Assembly: GCA_022451485.1 (NCBI GenBank)
Contig: JAKUQS010000012.1
Coordinates: 18,522 to 82,521 of the forward strand
Length of the DNA stretch: 64,000 nt
Reading direction: 5' to 3'
Source of the DNA: Gammaproteobacteria bacterium
GTDB lineage: Bacteria > Pseudomonadota > Gammaproteobacteria > Arenicellales > UBA868
In this document: positions 44,025-52,455 of the stretch, piece after piece
How positions within the stretch are numbered: position 1 is the stretch's first letter
Layout of the letters: each line of letters starts with the position of its first letter
Notes under the pieces: model-generated
The model's database searches: none
What the model was told of the DNA's origin: nothing
The model's input: the letters and a program-made list of their open reading frames with translations, nothing else
Program-made: the position numbers and the translations under genes

Positions 44025-44816
44025 ATGTCCTCATCAACACCCATCCACGGAGCCGTTGCGCTGATTACCGGCGGGGCTCATGGCCTTGGCCGAGCAACAT
44101 GCATGGCCTTAGCTCAGCGCAATGTCAATCTTGTTATTGCTGATATAGATGCCGCGGCCACTAAGGAGACGGCAGTCGCCTGCCGTCAGTCAGGTGTTGT
44201 CGTACACTGTTTACAGACCGATCTGGCCAATGCCGAAGGTCCCTCAGACATGATTAACCAGACACTGGCCGTTTGCGAGCGCCTGGACATACTCGTCAAC
44301 AATGCCGCCTATGCAATAGCCGAACCCTTCCTCGATATGACCGCTACCGAATGGGACCGAGTCTATGCTCTTAATATTCGTGCCGTCGCGCTCGCCACCG
44401 CGGCAGGCGGCCGAGTGATGTGCCAACAAGGCGGCGGGCGGATCATCAACATTACCTCACCTGCTTCCCGCATGGCGCTGCCGAACTACACGGCCTACGC
44501 GGCGAGTAAGGCGGCAGTCGATGCTATCACTCGAGCCGGAGCGCTGGCCATGGCAGCTAAAGGCGTGCGGGTCAACTCAGTCGCGCCAGGCATGATGGAC
44601 ACCGCATTGCAAAACAAAAGTGAACGCGAACTACTGGCAATCGATGGACGCGATGATCTCGATACGTATCTTGATGAGCGAACAGCCCGAATTCCTGTGG
44701 GTCACCGAATCAGCACCGCCGACGTTGCCGCTGCCGTGGTCTACCTGGCGTTGGACGCACCCGAGTACGTAACGGCCGAGCGGATGAATATTTCGGGCGG
44801 GCTGGACCGTGACTAG
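44025..44816 (+). CDS. SDR-family oxidoreductase
   Basis: 263 aa. TGGAHGLG, NNAAYA, Ser in ITSPASRMALPN and Y-x-x-x-K in YAASKAA. Closing phrase ERMNISGGLDRD. Third gene of the carbamoylase-amidase-SDR operon (5-nt spacing). It could oxidise a hydroxy acid or amino alcohol derived from the ureide pathway; specificity not readable. Confidence 0.86.
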   Translation: MSSSTPIHGAVALITGGAHGLGRATCMALAQRNVNLVIADIDAAATKETAVACRQSGVVVHCLQTDLANAEGPSDMINQTLAVCERLDILVNNAAYAIAEPFLDMTATEWDRVYALNIRAVALATAAGGRVMCQQGGGRIINITSPASRMALPNYTAYAASKAAVDAITRAGALAMAAKGVRVNSVAPGMMDTALQNKSERELLAIDGRDDLDTYLDERTARIPVGHRISTADVAAAVVYLALDAPEYVTAERMNISGGLDRD

Positions 44817-44828
44817 TCCCGAGCGCTT

Positions 44829-45929
44829 TTAGATCTCACCCACACCATAGTCTGCGATGACGTTCACATCGGGTGCGACACCGAGACCCGGTCCCGTTGG
44901 TACCTGAAAGACACCCGCTTCAGGGTGAGACCACTCGTCGTAGAGTAGTGCTTCAGGCTGCACATAAAAACGCTCGGCCAAGCTATCAGGGGCACGGGCG
45001 GCAATCACATGCAGCGTAGCTAGCAGACCCGGACCGAAATACGGTGAATGTGGCATGACGGAAACACCGGCCAACTCGGCTGCGTCGATGACCTTTAATA
45101 ACTCGGTAATACCACCCACTTTCGTCACGCTCGGTTGCGCATAGGTCACCGCGCCAGCGGCAAACATTTTTTCAAACTCAAAGACCGTGCAAGCATTTTC
45201 CCCAGCAGCAATTGGAATACCCGCTCCTACCTGAAGCTTGGCTAATGCGGAAAAGTCTTCGGGAGGGAAAATGGGCTCTTCCAACCACAGGAGATCATAC
45301 GGTTTCAACGCTTCGGCTTTCTCGCGAGCCTCCTCCGGCAACCACGGGCAGTTGGTATCCACCATGATAGGCACAGCGCTACCTAATGCCTCTCGTGCAG
45401 CGCTGACCTCGGACACTTCGGTTTCGTGCAACTTAATCCAGCCATAGCCGTCCCCAACTGCAGCACGACACTGGTCGGCGACCGTCTGTGGTTCGCCGTG
45501 ACGAAAAAGGCTGGCATAGGCGGACACCGTTGATTTTTCCGGACCACCGAGCAAAGTGCACAATGAAACACCCCGTGCCTTGGCCTTGATATCCCACAGC
45601 GCAATGTCCAGCCCGGAGATAGCAAACATCGCAATGCCGTAACGACCAAACAGGTGCAGCTTCTGCTGCAGGTCCTGCATCCATTCAGTCAACTCGGTGA
45701 TCTCACGCCCAACGACAATCGGTGCAACCATGTCTTCTATGGCTGCTTGTACCGGACGTTGGCAGTTATAGCTGAATGCCTCTCCATAGCCCACAAGACC
45801 CGTGTCCGTGCTCACCTTGACCAAAGTCGTGGCAAGGCTCGTCCAGGCACTGCCGGTCCAACCGGCGGCATTACCACCATGCGAGAACGGGATCTCAAGT
45901 GGTATGGCTTTAACCTCTGCAATCTTCAC
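44829..45929 (-). CDS. Mandelate racemase / muconate-lactonizing enzyme family protein
   Basis: 366 aa enolase-superfamily enzyme. K166-x-H168 (WIKLHET), metal ligands D191, E217 and E244 (MVDTN, LWLEEPI, AAGENAC) and His base H294 (VMPHSPY) are present, so the metal site is complete, unlike the relative at 7959. At the position that is Asp in QPDVTKVGG of most members there is Ser267 (QPSVTKVGG), which would alter the His-Asp dyad. GTG 45929 is the start: AGGAG lies 7 nt upstream. Convergent with the SDR. Confidence 0.87.
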   Translation of the reverse strand: MKIAEVKAIPLEIPFSHGGNAAGWTGSAWTSLATTLVKVSTDTGLVGYGEAFSYNCQRPVQAAIEDMVAPIVVGREITELTEWMQDLQQKLHLFGRYGIAMFAISGLDIALWDIKAKARGVSLCTLLGGPEKSTVSAYASLFRHGEPQTVADQCRAAVGDGYGWIKLHETEVSEVSAAREALGSAVPIMVDTNCPWLPEEAREKAEALKPYDLLWLEEPIFPPEDFSALAKLQVGAGIPIAAGENACTVFEFEKMFAAGAVTYAQPSVTKVGGITELLKVIDAAELAGVSVMPHSPYFGPGLLATLHVIAARAPDSLAERFYVQPEALLYDEWSHPEAGVFQVPTGPGLGVAPDVNVIADYGVGEI

Positions 45930-46090
45930 GTAATTTCTCCTGTGCACGAGACGATCCTAGCCTGCGGCTATTCCCAGCTAACTTACACCACGCAATGCTT
46001 CGTAATCTTGGTGCAGGCGATCACCAACCGCTCGCACTTCGATGCCCCCACGTTAGGGCTACTACTGGAAACGTCCTCGTTAGTGTAGGT

Positions 46091-46906
46091 TCAACCGACA
46101 CGACAACTCGCGCCGCCGTCAACCGGCAGCGCAGCGCCAGTGATGAAGCCGGCTTCATCAGAAGCAAGAAACAACGCCGCATAGGCAACATCCCAGGCAC
46201 TGCCCATCTTTTTCCCAAGCGGCACCCGTGCATCACGCTCTGCAGCAACATCCTCGCGAGTACGACCCCATGCCTCGGCACGGGTATCCACCGCCATGGG
46301 TGTATCCATTAAACCAGGCAAAATCACGTTGGCTCGTACACCGTACTCGGCATTCTGATAAGCCAACTGCTGCGTTAACGCCAGTAACGCCGATTTACTC
46401 GCCTTATATGTTACCCAAGGGTAACTTTCCAATGCGGCAATTGAAGAAATAGTCAGAATCACGCCACTACCCTGGTCGCGCATAATCGGCAACGCATGTT
46501 TACAGGCCAATACCACGCTGCGCAGATTAACCGCCATGATGCGATCGAACGCATCGACCGTTATCTCGGTCACCGACGCATCGCCACCAGCGACGCTGAT
46601 ACCCACATTGTTGTGGAGTATGTCGAGTCGTTTCCAACGCTCTCTGCACTCGTGTATTGCATTTTGGATACTGGATTCATCCGTGACATCAGTCTCCACT
46701 GCCGCCGCTGTACCGCCTTCTTGCTGAATCAGTGCCACCGTCTCTTCAGCCGAGGCTATGTTTTGATCAGCTGCCAGCACAGTTGCACCTTCGCGAGCAA
46801 ACAACAGTGCGGTCGCACGCCCGTTACCCATCTTGGGACCCGGGGTCTGTCCAGCGCCAACGATCAGGGCGACCTTGCCCTCCAGTCGTCTTTCCGCGCT
46901 ATTCAT
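46091..46906 (-). CDS. SDR-family oxidoreductase
   Basis: 271 aa. VGAGQTPGPKMGNGRA is an unusually long cofactor loop: the classical TGxxxGIG is expanded by several residues. NNVGISVAGG, Ser in ISSIAALESYP and Y-x-x-x-K in TYKASKSA follow. ATG 46906 has AGGAG 8 nt upstream; the GTG at 46915 lies inside that ribosome site. 5 nt after the D-aminoacylase stop, so co-translated. Substrate unknown. Confidence 0.85.
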   Translation of the reverse strand: MNSAERRLEGKVALIVGAGQTPGPKMGNGRATALLFAREGATVLAADQNIASAEETVALIQQEGGTAAAVETDVTDESSIQNAIHECRERWKRLDILHNNVGISVAGGDASVTEITVDAFDRIMAVNLRSVVLACKHALPIMRDQGSGVILTISSIAALESYPWVTYKASKSALLALTQQLAYQNAEYGVRANVILPGLMDTPMAVDTRAEAWGRTREDVAAERDARVPLGKKMGSAWDVAYAALFLASDEAGFITGAALPVDGGASCRVG

Positions 46907-46911
46907 TGCAT

Positions 46912-48627
46912 TCACTCCTGATTCGCGCGGATGAGTTGGCCTGGATAAACCCCCGTGCTGGCCCCGTGCCTAAACGTGACCGCACCATTAACGACTGTCG
47001 CTGCAATACCATCTGCTTTTTGCACCAACCGGCGCGCACCGCCTGGCAGATCCGTTTCGACCGTAGGCAGGCATGGGCGAATCGTATCCGCATCGAAAAC
47101 TACCACGTCCGCACGGTAACCTGGCCGCAACAGACCCCGATCGTTAAACTCAAAAGCAGACGCATTGTCGAAGGTCAGCATGCGAACGGCTTGCTCTAGA
47201 GAAAAAGCTTGCTTCTGCCTGACCCAATAATTCAACAAATGAGTCTGCAACGAAGACCCCATTTCCTGACAAACATGGGCGCCAGAGTCAGAAAAAGTGG
47301 CCAGCGTTCTCGGGTGCTGCAACATGCCAAGGACATCGGCTGGTGCTTCATTCACTAAGGGTTGCACGAATAATTGATCCTCATTGCCGATCATCAGATC
47401 GAGCATCACCTCAACTGGGTGTTGCCCCGTTTTTTTGGACAGTTCCTCCACCGTCGGATCGTCCCAATCGACACCACGTAATGCAAACAAGTTGCTGTAG
47501 TCCGGCTTCTTTGGGTCAGTCGTCGCTGCTCCGCCACCTTGGAATTCTCCGTCCCGAGGTTTCATTGTTGCCTCGGCAGCTACCAATGCACTTCTAATCT
47601 CCGGATCAGCAAAGCGCTGTCGTTGTTCATCAATTGGAAGATCACGCAGGGCCTGCCACGCCGGTAAATTATCAAACGGCAAATACGACTTGAGAGAAAA
47701 GAGTGCGATGATCGGGCGCGTGGTGGTTTGCCCGTACATACGGCCACCGGCCGCCACCGTTTCGTCGATGTAACGTACCTGTTCTTGCCATGGATAGGGG
47801 TCTATACCCTGTTGGGTAGAAAGCGTACCAAACATAATTGGTCGACCGCTATCGAGTGCGACCTTCTGCAAGCGTTTGAGGAATTTTTGATGGGCCTCGC
47901 CGCCTGACATGTCAGGACCGATTTGGAAGATACCCTGGTTTCGTTTCGCCAAAGCACCCACCAGATAATCAATCTCACTCCAGTCAGCGATTCGACTCGC
48001 AATGGGTGACCCTTCGGGGGTGATGTGCGTAGTCGCCCGTGAAGTGGACAAACCAACAGCGCCCGCCTGCAAAGCCTCTTCGACGGCAGCGCCCATGTTT
48101 CGAAGATCATCCTCGTTGGCCACTTCACTCAGGGCCCTCTGGCCCATCACGTACATACGCAGCGCCGAATGACCAATAAAAGCACTGTAGTTGATCGCCT
48201 TCGGCAATTGTGCGACCTGGTCAAGATAATCAGGAAAGGTCTCCCAAGTCCAATCAATGCCATTCATCATGGCTTCCACAGGAATGTCTTCGACTGCTTC
48301 TAGGCAACGGGCAATCCATTCCCGTTCCCCTGGCTGACAGGGCGCCAGGGCAAAACCGCAGTTACCCATCACGACACTCGTAACGCCGTGCCAACATGAG
48401 CAACTACCTAGCTGATCCCAGGCTACCTGGGCATCCATATGAGTATGTCCGTCAATGAATCCAGGCGAAACGATATGTCCTTCCGCATCAATTCGTTCCG
48501 TAGCTGAACCACGAATACGCCCGATCTCGACAATTCGTCCTGCTTTGACTCCCACATCAGCGCGGTACCGAGGGCCACCCGACCCATCGATGACCGTGCC
48601 ATTTTCAATCACTAAATCCAGTGCCAT
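46912..48627 (-). CDS. N-acyl-D-amino-acid deacylase (D-aminoacylase) family
   Basis: 571 aa. H61-T-H63 in GFIDGHTHMDAQ, the metal-bridging Cys C90 in VVMGNCGFALAP, and SDSGAHVCQEMG near the C-terminus are the metal-site landmarks of D-aminoacylases, which deacylate N-acyl-D-amino acids. The C-terminal phrase RGLLRPGYRADVVVFDAD closes the barrel. Ribosome site AGGGAG. The position within 5 kb of the D-hydantoin genes suggests a shared D-amino-acid theme. Some members act on other substrates. Confidence 0.87.
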   Translation of the reverse strand: MALDLVIENGTVIDGSGGPRYRADVGVKAGRIVEIGRIRGSATERIDAEGHIVSPGFIDGHTHMDAQVAWDQLGSCSCWHGVTSVVMGNCGFALAPCQPGEREWIARCLEAVEDIPVEAMMNGIDWTWETFPDYLDQVAQLPKAINYSAFIGHSALRMYVMGQRALSEVANEDDLRNMGAAVEEALQAGAVGLSTSRATTHITPEGSPIASRIADWSEIDYLVGALAKRNQGIFQIGPDMSGGEAHQKFLKRLQKVALDSGRPIMFGTLSTQQGIDPYPWQEQVRYIDETVAAGGRMYGQTTTRPIIALFSLKSYLPFDNLPAWQALRDLPIDEQRQRFADPEIRSALVAAEATMKPRDGEFQGGGAATTDPKKPDYSNLFALRGVDWDDPTVEELSKKTGQHPVEVMLDLMIGNEDQLFVQPLVNEAPADVLGMLQHPRTLATFSDSGAHVCQEMGSSLQTHLLNYWVRQKQAFSLEQAVRMLTFDNASAFEFNDRGLLRPGYRADVVVFDADTIRPCLPTVETDLPGGARRLVQKADGIAATVVNGAVTFRHGASTGVYPGQLIRANQE

Positions 48628-48694
48628 TCTCTTGCTCCCTTTGTTTTGCGTCGCTCGGAAATCTCCCTATCTCGACTGTTAACCAGTAGTCCCG

Positions 48695-49585
48695 CTAGCC
48701 AGCGGCTGGCGGGGCTACACACACCGCTTCAAACGGATAACGCTTATGAATCAACCCAGCGTGGGAAAAAACATCCAATGTCACCTCATAGGCAGCGCGG
48801 GTGATCTCTACGTGCGGTGTCCAGCAACCCAGTACCTGATACTGACCGATGGTGCTCGCTAATACATCAACATCAATACCGGGAAAGTAAGCCGCTTCTG
48901 CGGCGGCGATCTCCGCTGCCGGCGTAAGGTTCACGTAGTCTCTGGCCTGTCGATAAGCGCGCATAAACGCACTGGCAACATCACTCGCCAACCATTCCCG
49001 AGTAGCCGCCAGGCTTGAGAACCCACAGGGTCCGATGGCACTACCAACCGATGCCACAATAGAGCCAACACCGTCTTTCTCGAGTTGCTGTGGGACAGGG
49101 CCCTGAAGATGGATGTAATCACCGTCGCCGTCTCGAAAGCGCGACTCCATCGACGCGCTATCACCCGCATCGATCGCTTCAATAGTGTCGTAGGGCACAT
49201 TCATCTGGTGGCAGGCGTAGCGAAACATAGCAAGCGGCTGCCCGCCATGATCAACCAGCACTTTTTTGCCAACCAGTCGGTTCCAGTCGAAGCTCGGTTC
49301 AGGCCTGCGGCCCGCAATGAAGAATCCATCCATCTCATTAATCTGGGCAAAATGAACCGCCGGTGGTTGCTCATTTTGCTCGAGCGCAGTAAAGCCTTGT
49401 GAAAGTGCCGACTGCACTACGTCGGCACCGCCATCCATCAGGGCGGCAATGGCCGAACGCCCGGGCGGGGCGATTGAATGACTTGCGTCAAGCCCTTCAT
49501 TTTTAAGAAACCCGCCAGAGATGGTGGCGATTAACGGGGAATAAAAAGCGGAAAATCGAGTGAACTGAATCTTAATACGACTCAT
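48695..49585 (-). CDS. NMT1/THI5-like periplasmic-binding-fold protein without signal peptide
   Basis: 296 aa. SPLIATISGGFLKNEGLDAS opening, DVVQSALSQGF and KVLVDHGGQPLAMFRYACHQ are landmarks of NMT1/THI5-like ligand-binding proteins. No signal peptide or lipobox is seen and no ABC permease or ATPase is nearby, so it may work in the cytoplasm as a ligand sensor or enzyme. It is upstream of the D-aminoacylase on the same strand (67 nt) and divergent from an SDR across a space with an inverted repeat. Confidence 0.72.
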   Translation of the reverse strand: MSRIKIQFTRFSAFYSPLIATISGGFLKNEGLDASHSIAPPGRSAIAALMDGGADVVQSALSQGFTALEQNEQPPAVHFAQINEMDGFFIAGRRPEPSFDWNRLVGKKVLVDHGGQPLAMFRYACHQMNVPYDTIEAIDAGDSASMESRFRDGDGDYIHLQGPVPQQLEKDGVGSIVASVGSAIGPCGFSSLAATREWLASDVASAFMRAYRQARDYVNLTPAAEIAAAEAAYFPGIDVDVLASTIGQYQVLGCWTPHVEITRAAYEVTLDVFSHAGLIHKRYPFEAVCVAPPAAG

Positions 49586-49620
49586 GTTGGCCTAACTCTT
49601 GAAATTGGTAACCAACACTC

Positions 49621-49671
49621 TAGCGATTCTTCGCACACCTTGCACCGTGCTACCGTTTCGAAGATTCGCTA
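49621..49671. promoter_or_regulatory. 13-bp inverted repeat in a divergent promoter region
   Basis: TAGCGATTCTTCG (49621-49633) and CGAAGATTCGCTA (49659-49671): 12 of 13 positions pair, 25-nt spacer. Lies in the 171-nt space between the NMT1-like gene and the SDR. Could be a two-site operator or a leader hairpin of the NMT1-like transcript. Confidence 0.4.
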
Positions 49672-49756
49672 ATAACTGTCTATGCTCAGTCAGGTCCTTC
49701 ATTCGTGGTAAGTCACAGGTACACTAACGGGCTAAATTCATACAAGGATGTGATAC

Positions 49757-50515
49757 ATGATTTCCGCCGATTTCAAAGGCAAATGCGTACTGGTCACCGG
49801 TGCCGTTTCAGGCATTGGTCTGGCCACCGCCCGAATTTTCTCTGACAACGGTGCAACGGTTGCCGTCAATCATTTACCTGACGATCCCAGTGCCGAAACA
49901 GTCATCGAAGCGTTACGCGCGAACGGAAGTGACGTGATGAGCGCACCCGGTGACGTATCCATTCCCGGCGAAGCAGAAAACATGGTCACCACAGCAGCTG
50001 CCGCACTGGGGCGTCTGGATGTTTTGGTCAACAATGCCGGAACTTCCAATACCCGGATACCTATTGCCTTTGATGATCTTGATGCCATGACCGAAGACTT
50101 CTGGGCAAAGATCGTACACACCAACCTGATCGGCCCATTTCGTTGCAGTCGCGCGGCCGCGGAACACCTGAAGAAAACACACGGCGCGATCGTTAATACA
50201 GCCTCTATTGCCGGTCTCGGCGTCCCTGGCAGCAGTATTGCCTATGGCGCAAGCAAAGCAGGCGTGATTAATTTGACCCGTAATCTGGCCCACGCACTGG
50301 CACCCGACGTGCGCGTCAATGCCATTGCGCCAGGTCTAGTGCGCACACCGTGGACCGAGCCCTGGCCCGAGGCGAGAAAGAAAAGCGGCATCGCCAACAG
50401 CCTGCTGCAACGGATGGTTGAGCCCGAAGACATTGCGCAGACCATGTTATTTCTTGCCAGCAACACCGCTATCACAGGACAAACCGTCGCCGTCGACTGC
50501 GGACGCCAAGGCTAG
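49757..50515 (+). CDS. SDR-family oxidoreductase
   Basis: 252 aa. TGAVSGIG, NNAGTSN, Ser in TASIAGLGVPGS and Y-x-x-x-K in YGASKAG. GQTVAVDCGRQG ends the protein, with Cys replacing the usual Gly in DGG. Divergent from the NMT1-like gene and convergent with the lyase-fold gene (20 nt). Substrate unknown. Confidence 0.86.
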   Translation: MISADFKGKCVLVTGAVSGIGLATARIFSDNGATVAVNHLPDDPSAETVIEALRANGSDVMSAPGDVSIPGEAENMVTTAAAALGRLDVLVNNAGTSNTRIPIAFDDLDAMTEDFWAKIVHTNLIGPFRCSRAAAEHLKKTHGAIVNTASIAGLGVPGSSIAYGASKAGVINLTRNLAHALAPDVRVNAIAPGLVRTPWTEPWPEARKKSGIANSLLQRMVEPEDIAQTMLFLASNTAITGQTVAVDCGRQG

Positions 50516-50535
50516 CCAGGTCACCTGAGACAAGG

Positions 50536-51519
50536 TTAGCGGCGGTCGTCCTCGGCAATCGTATCCGTAGGCGGCTTCTGTGTTGGCAAGCTTTCGGATA
50601 CGGGGGGCGCGTCAGCAGTTTCTGAAACTACCGTGGGCAATGGCGTTTCCACCGTTGTCGCTTTCGGCTTAGTCACAGTTTCTTCAGCCAACGCGTCAGG
50701 ATCGGACATCGCTTCGTGTCCTTCGAGTGCCAGACTGGGCTCATCCGCCAACTTGAGTCCCGTCAACAAACGACTGCGCCGCATATTGGTGTAATACACC
50801 ACCTGAGTCGGCAACGCTGTTCCCGGGTACGCCTGATTAAAGCGCACAAGCTGCTCACGAGCGATGCCATAGCTGAAGTACACACGACAACTGCTGCAGG
50901 TCCTGCCACCAAATTGTGCCTTTCGCACTCCGTCGACCCATACCGTCAGACTGCCATTTTTATTTGACCAGTCGACCTGCACCACGACATCGTGCCACTG
51001 TCCACGCAGGGCGTCTTCATCAATTAACGCCTGGTAGCTCCCTTCCTCATCCAGTCGTTTACCGACCCACAACACGCCGGTCGCTCCAATTTCGAATACC
51101 CACGCCGCGCCAAGTCGCTGCTGAGCGAATTGGGCGTGAACAACACGTGCCGGATAGATGAGTTCATAGTCCTCGGGAAAGTACACCTGCCAACGATACC
51201 ACTGGGGGCCCGTCACGGGCTTGCGTGAGCGTGCCCGCTCCGTAAGTTCCGAACGTTCCCGGCTATCTGCGCAATCATCGCGATCACGGTCGCTCGAACA
51301 ATCACCGGGTCGCACTTCGAAACGCTCCACTTCTTCCGTCGGTGCGAATCCGGTGGGATCAAGAAGCAACTGATAGCCCCAGTCAGTGTCACTGAGATCG
51401 CGTGTGAATGGGCCGAACGACCCGTCATCAGCGCCGCCAACATCACACCACAGAACCCCAACAAGACCCATCACAAGCCACTGTTGTATTAAGCCTTTCC
51501 TGCGGTCATTAAAAAACAC
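50536..51519 (-). CDS. Exported polysaccharide-lyase-like beta-jelly-roll protein
   Basis: 327 aa. A hydrophobic N-terminus (LVMGLVGVLWCDVGG) suggests a signal peptide. RSELTERA, YRWQVYFPEDYELIYPARVVHAQFAQQ (in part), LRGQWHDVVVQVDWS and SLTVWVDGVRKAQF are typical of heparin-lyase-I-like jelly-roll proteins. The last ~75 residues (E/T/P-rich, from LADEPSLAL onward) look disordered. Two cysteine pairs (GDCSSDRDRDDC, CSSC) suit the periplasm. Catalytic activity is not proven. Probably one operon with the two small membrane proteins upstream. Confidence 0.65.
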   Translation of the reverse strand: MFFNDRRKGLIQQWLVMGLVGVLWCDVGGADDGSFGPFTRDLSDTDWGYQLLLDPTGFAPTEEVERFEVRPGDCSSDRDRDDCADSRERSELTERARSRKPVTGPQWYRWQVYFPEDYELIYPARVVHAQFAQQRLGAAWVFEIGATGVLWVGKRLDEEGSYQALIDEDALRGQWHDVVVQVDWSNKNGSLTVWVDGVRKAQFGGRTCSSCRVYFSYGIAREQLVRFNQAYPGTALPTQVVYYTNMRRSRLLTGLKLADEPSLALEGHEAMSDPDALAEETVTKPKATTVETPLPTVVSETADAPPVSESLPTQKPPTDTIAEDDRR

Positions 51520-51561
51520 GGTTCACTTACCCCACGTTTTCAACCTAGCCATGCACCTGCC

Positions 51562-51771
51562 TCATATCAACAGCCGGTGTAGCCATATTAATACTGTTCG
51601 CGATATCAACTCGCCCCAACTCAATATCATGACCACCACAATAGTAACGGCCATGGTATAGAGCACGCCGATGAAGATAGCTTGTGACCAAGCAACCCAG
51701 AGTGCAAGCGGGCTCAGCAACAACACGAAGCCAGCACAGGTGATTAAGGCACGAGCCCATCGATATTCCAT
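51562..51771 (-). CDS. Small two-helix membrane protein
   Basis: 69 aa. Hydrophobic segments ALITCAGFVLLLSPLALWVAW and the stretch around AIFIGVLYTMAVTIVVVMIL make two spans. The ATG 51771 is 5 nt after the stop of the next upstream membrane protein, so they are coupled. The frame is open further upstream but inside the neighbour. An overlapping frame (51545-51829) looks unlike a protein. No family recognised. Confidence 0.55.
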   Translation of the reverse strand: MEYRWARALITCAGFVLLLSPLALWVAWSQAIFIGVLYTMAVTIVVVMILSWGELISRTVLIWLHRLLI

Positions 51772-51776
51772 CGGCT

Positions 51777-52025
51777 TTACGGTTGACCGCCACTCCGTCG
51801 AGGTGCCCACAGGGGGCGACCAGTGACAAAATAATCTAACAAACGGTGCAATCCATAAGCTACCGTAGTTACCAACACCGTGAGCACGATCCAAGTCAGC
51901 TTGTCGTTATACGGAACCCAATATGGAACGCCATAGAGCAAAACCACCACCCAGGCACTCCATATCGCAAGCCAACCCACGCGATACAACGGGCGCAGAA
52001 AATTGGTTTTACGAGCCTGGCCCAT
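51777..52025 (-). CDS. Small two-helix membrane protein
   Basis: 82 aa. Two spans (WLAIWSAWVVVLLYGVPYWV and WIVLTVLVTTVAYGLHRL) with a basic N-terminus and a basic tail (RRSGG). Frame is open to GTG 52046, which would add seven residues. Head of a unit with the second small membrane protein and the lyase-fold gene; divergent from a YciI-like gene. No family recognised. Confidence 0.55.
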   Translation of the reverse strand: MGQARKTNFLRPLYRVGWLAIWSAWVVVLLYGVPYWVPYNDKLTWIVLTVLVTTVAYGLHRLLDYFVTGRPLWAPRRSGGQP

Positions 52026-52084
52026 GATCTCGGTTCCCCCTTCCACCGCTCGTCATCTTCTGTCGCGCAAGATTAGGAGTCGTC

Positions 52085-52095
52085 AGTTGACAACT
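52085..52095. promoter_or_regulatory. Palindrome with a -35-like core
   Basis: AGTTG-A-CAACT, perfect 5-bp arms, in the divergent space between the small membrane genes and the YciI gene. It shares the TTGACAA core with the 13-nt palindrome at 18604, but this core is also a sigma-70 -35 sequence. Confidence 0.25.
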
Positions 52096-52147
52096 ATCCT
52101 ACAATAACCGTTTCGATTCCACCCTAGCCAACTTAGAGAATAACCTG

Positions 52148-52447
52148 ATGCTCTATGCCATTTACTGTCTCGATCGAAGCGACGGACTCCAGACTCGACT
52201 GGATAATTATGAAGCCCACCGAACCTACCTCGGCAGCACGCCCGTTAACATTGTCCTAGCGGGACCCGTCGCCGCCGCAGATGGTGAAACGCCTATCGGC
52301 AGTCTGATGGTAGTTGACGTGCAAGATCAGGAAGAGGCCATACAGTTCAATCAAGGTGATCCTTTCTACCAGTCTGGGGTATGGGACCGTGACACCATCG
52401 CGATTCATCCGTTTATCAAGCGACGAGGTTGGACCGAAGGATATTAA
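52148..52447 (+). CDS. YciI-family protein
   Basis: 99 aa ferredoxin-like dimer protein. LYAIYCLDRSDG, RTYLG and AGPVAAADGETPIGSLMVVD, then FNQGDPFYQSGVWD are the YciI signatures, including the conserved DP of the last helix. Some members are dehydrochlorinases or muconolactone-isomerase-like enzymes; most are unknown. Convergent with the PrpF-like gene (8 nt). Confidence 0.88.
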   Translation: MLYAIYCLDRSDGLQTRLDNYEAHRTYLGSTPVNIVLAGPVAAADGETPIGSLMVVDVQDQEEAIQFNQGDPFYQSGVWDRDTIAIHPFIKRRGWTEGY

Positions 52448-52455
52448 ACACGCGG

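Noticed and set aside
51545..51829. 94-codon frame overlapping the small membrane genes
   Set aside because: Cys/His-rich and soluble-looking; the other frame gives two clean membrane helices and a start 5 nt after the upstream stop.
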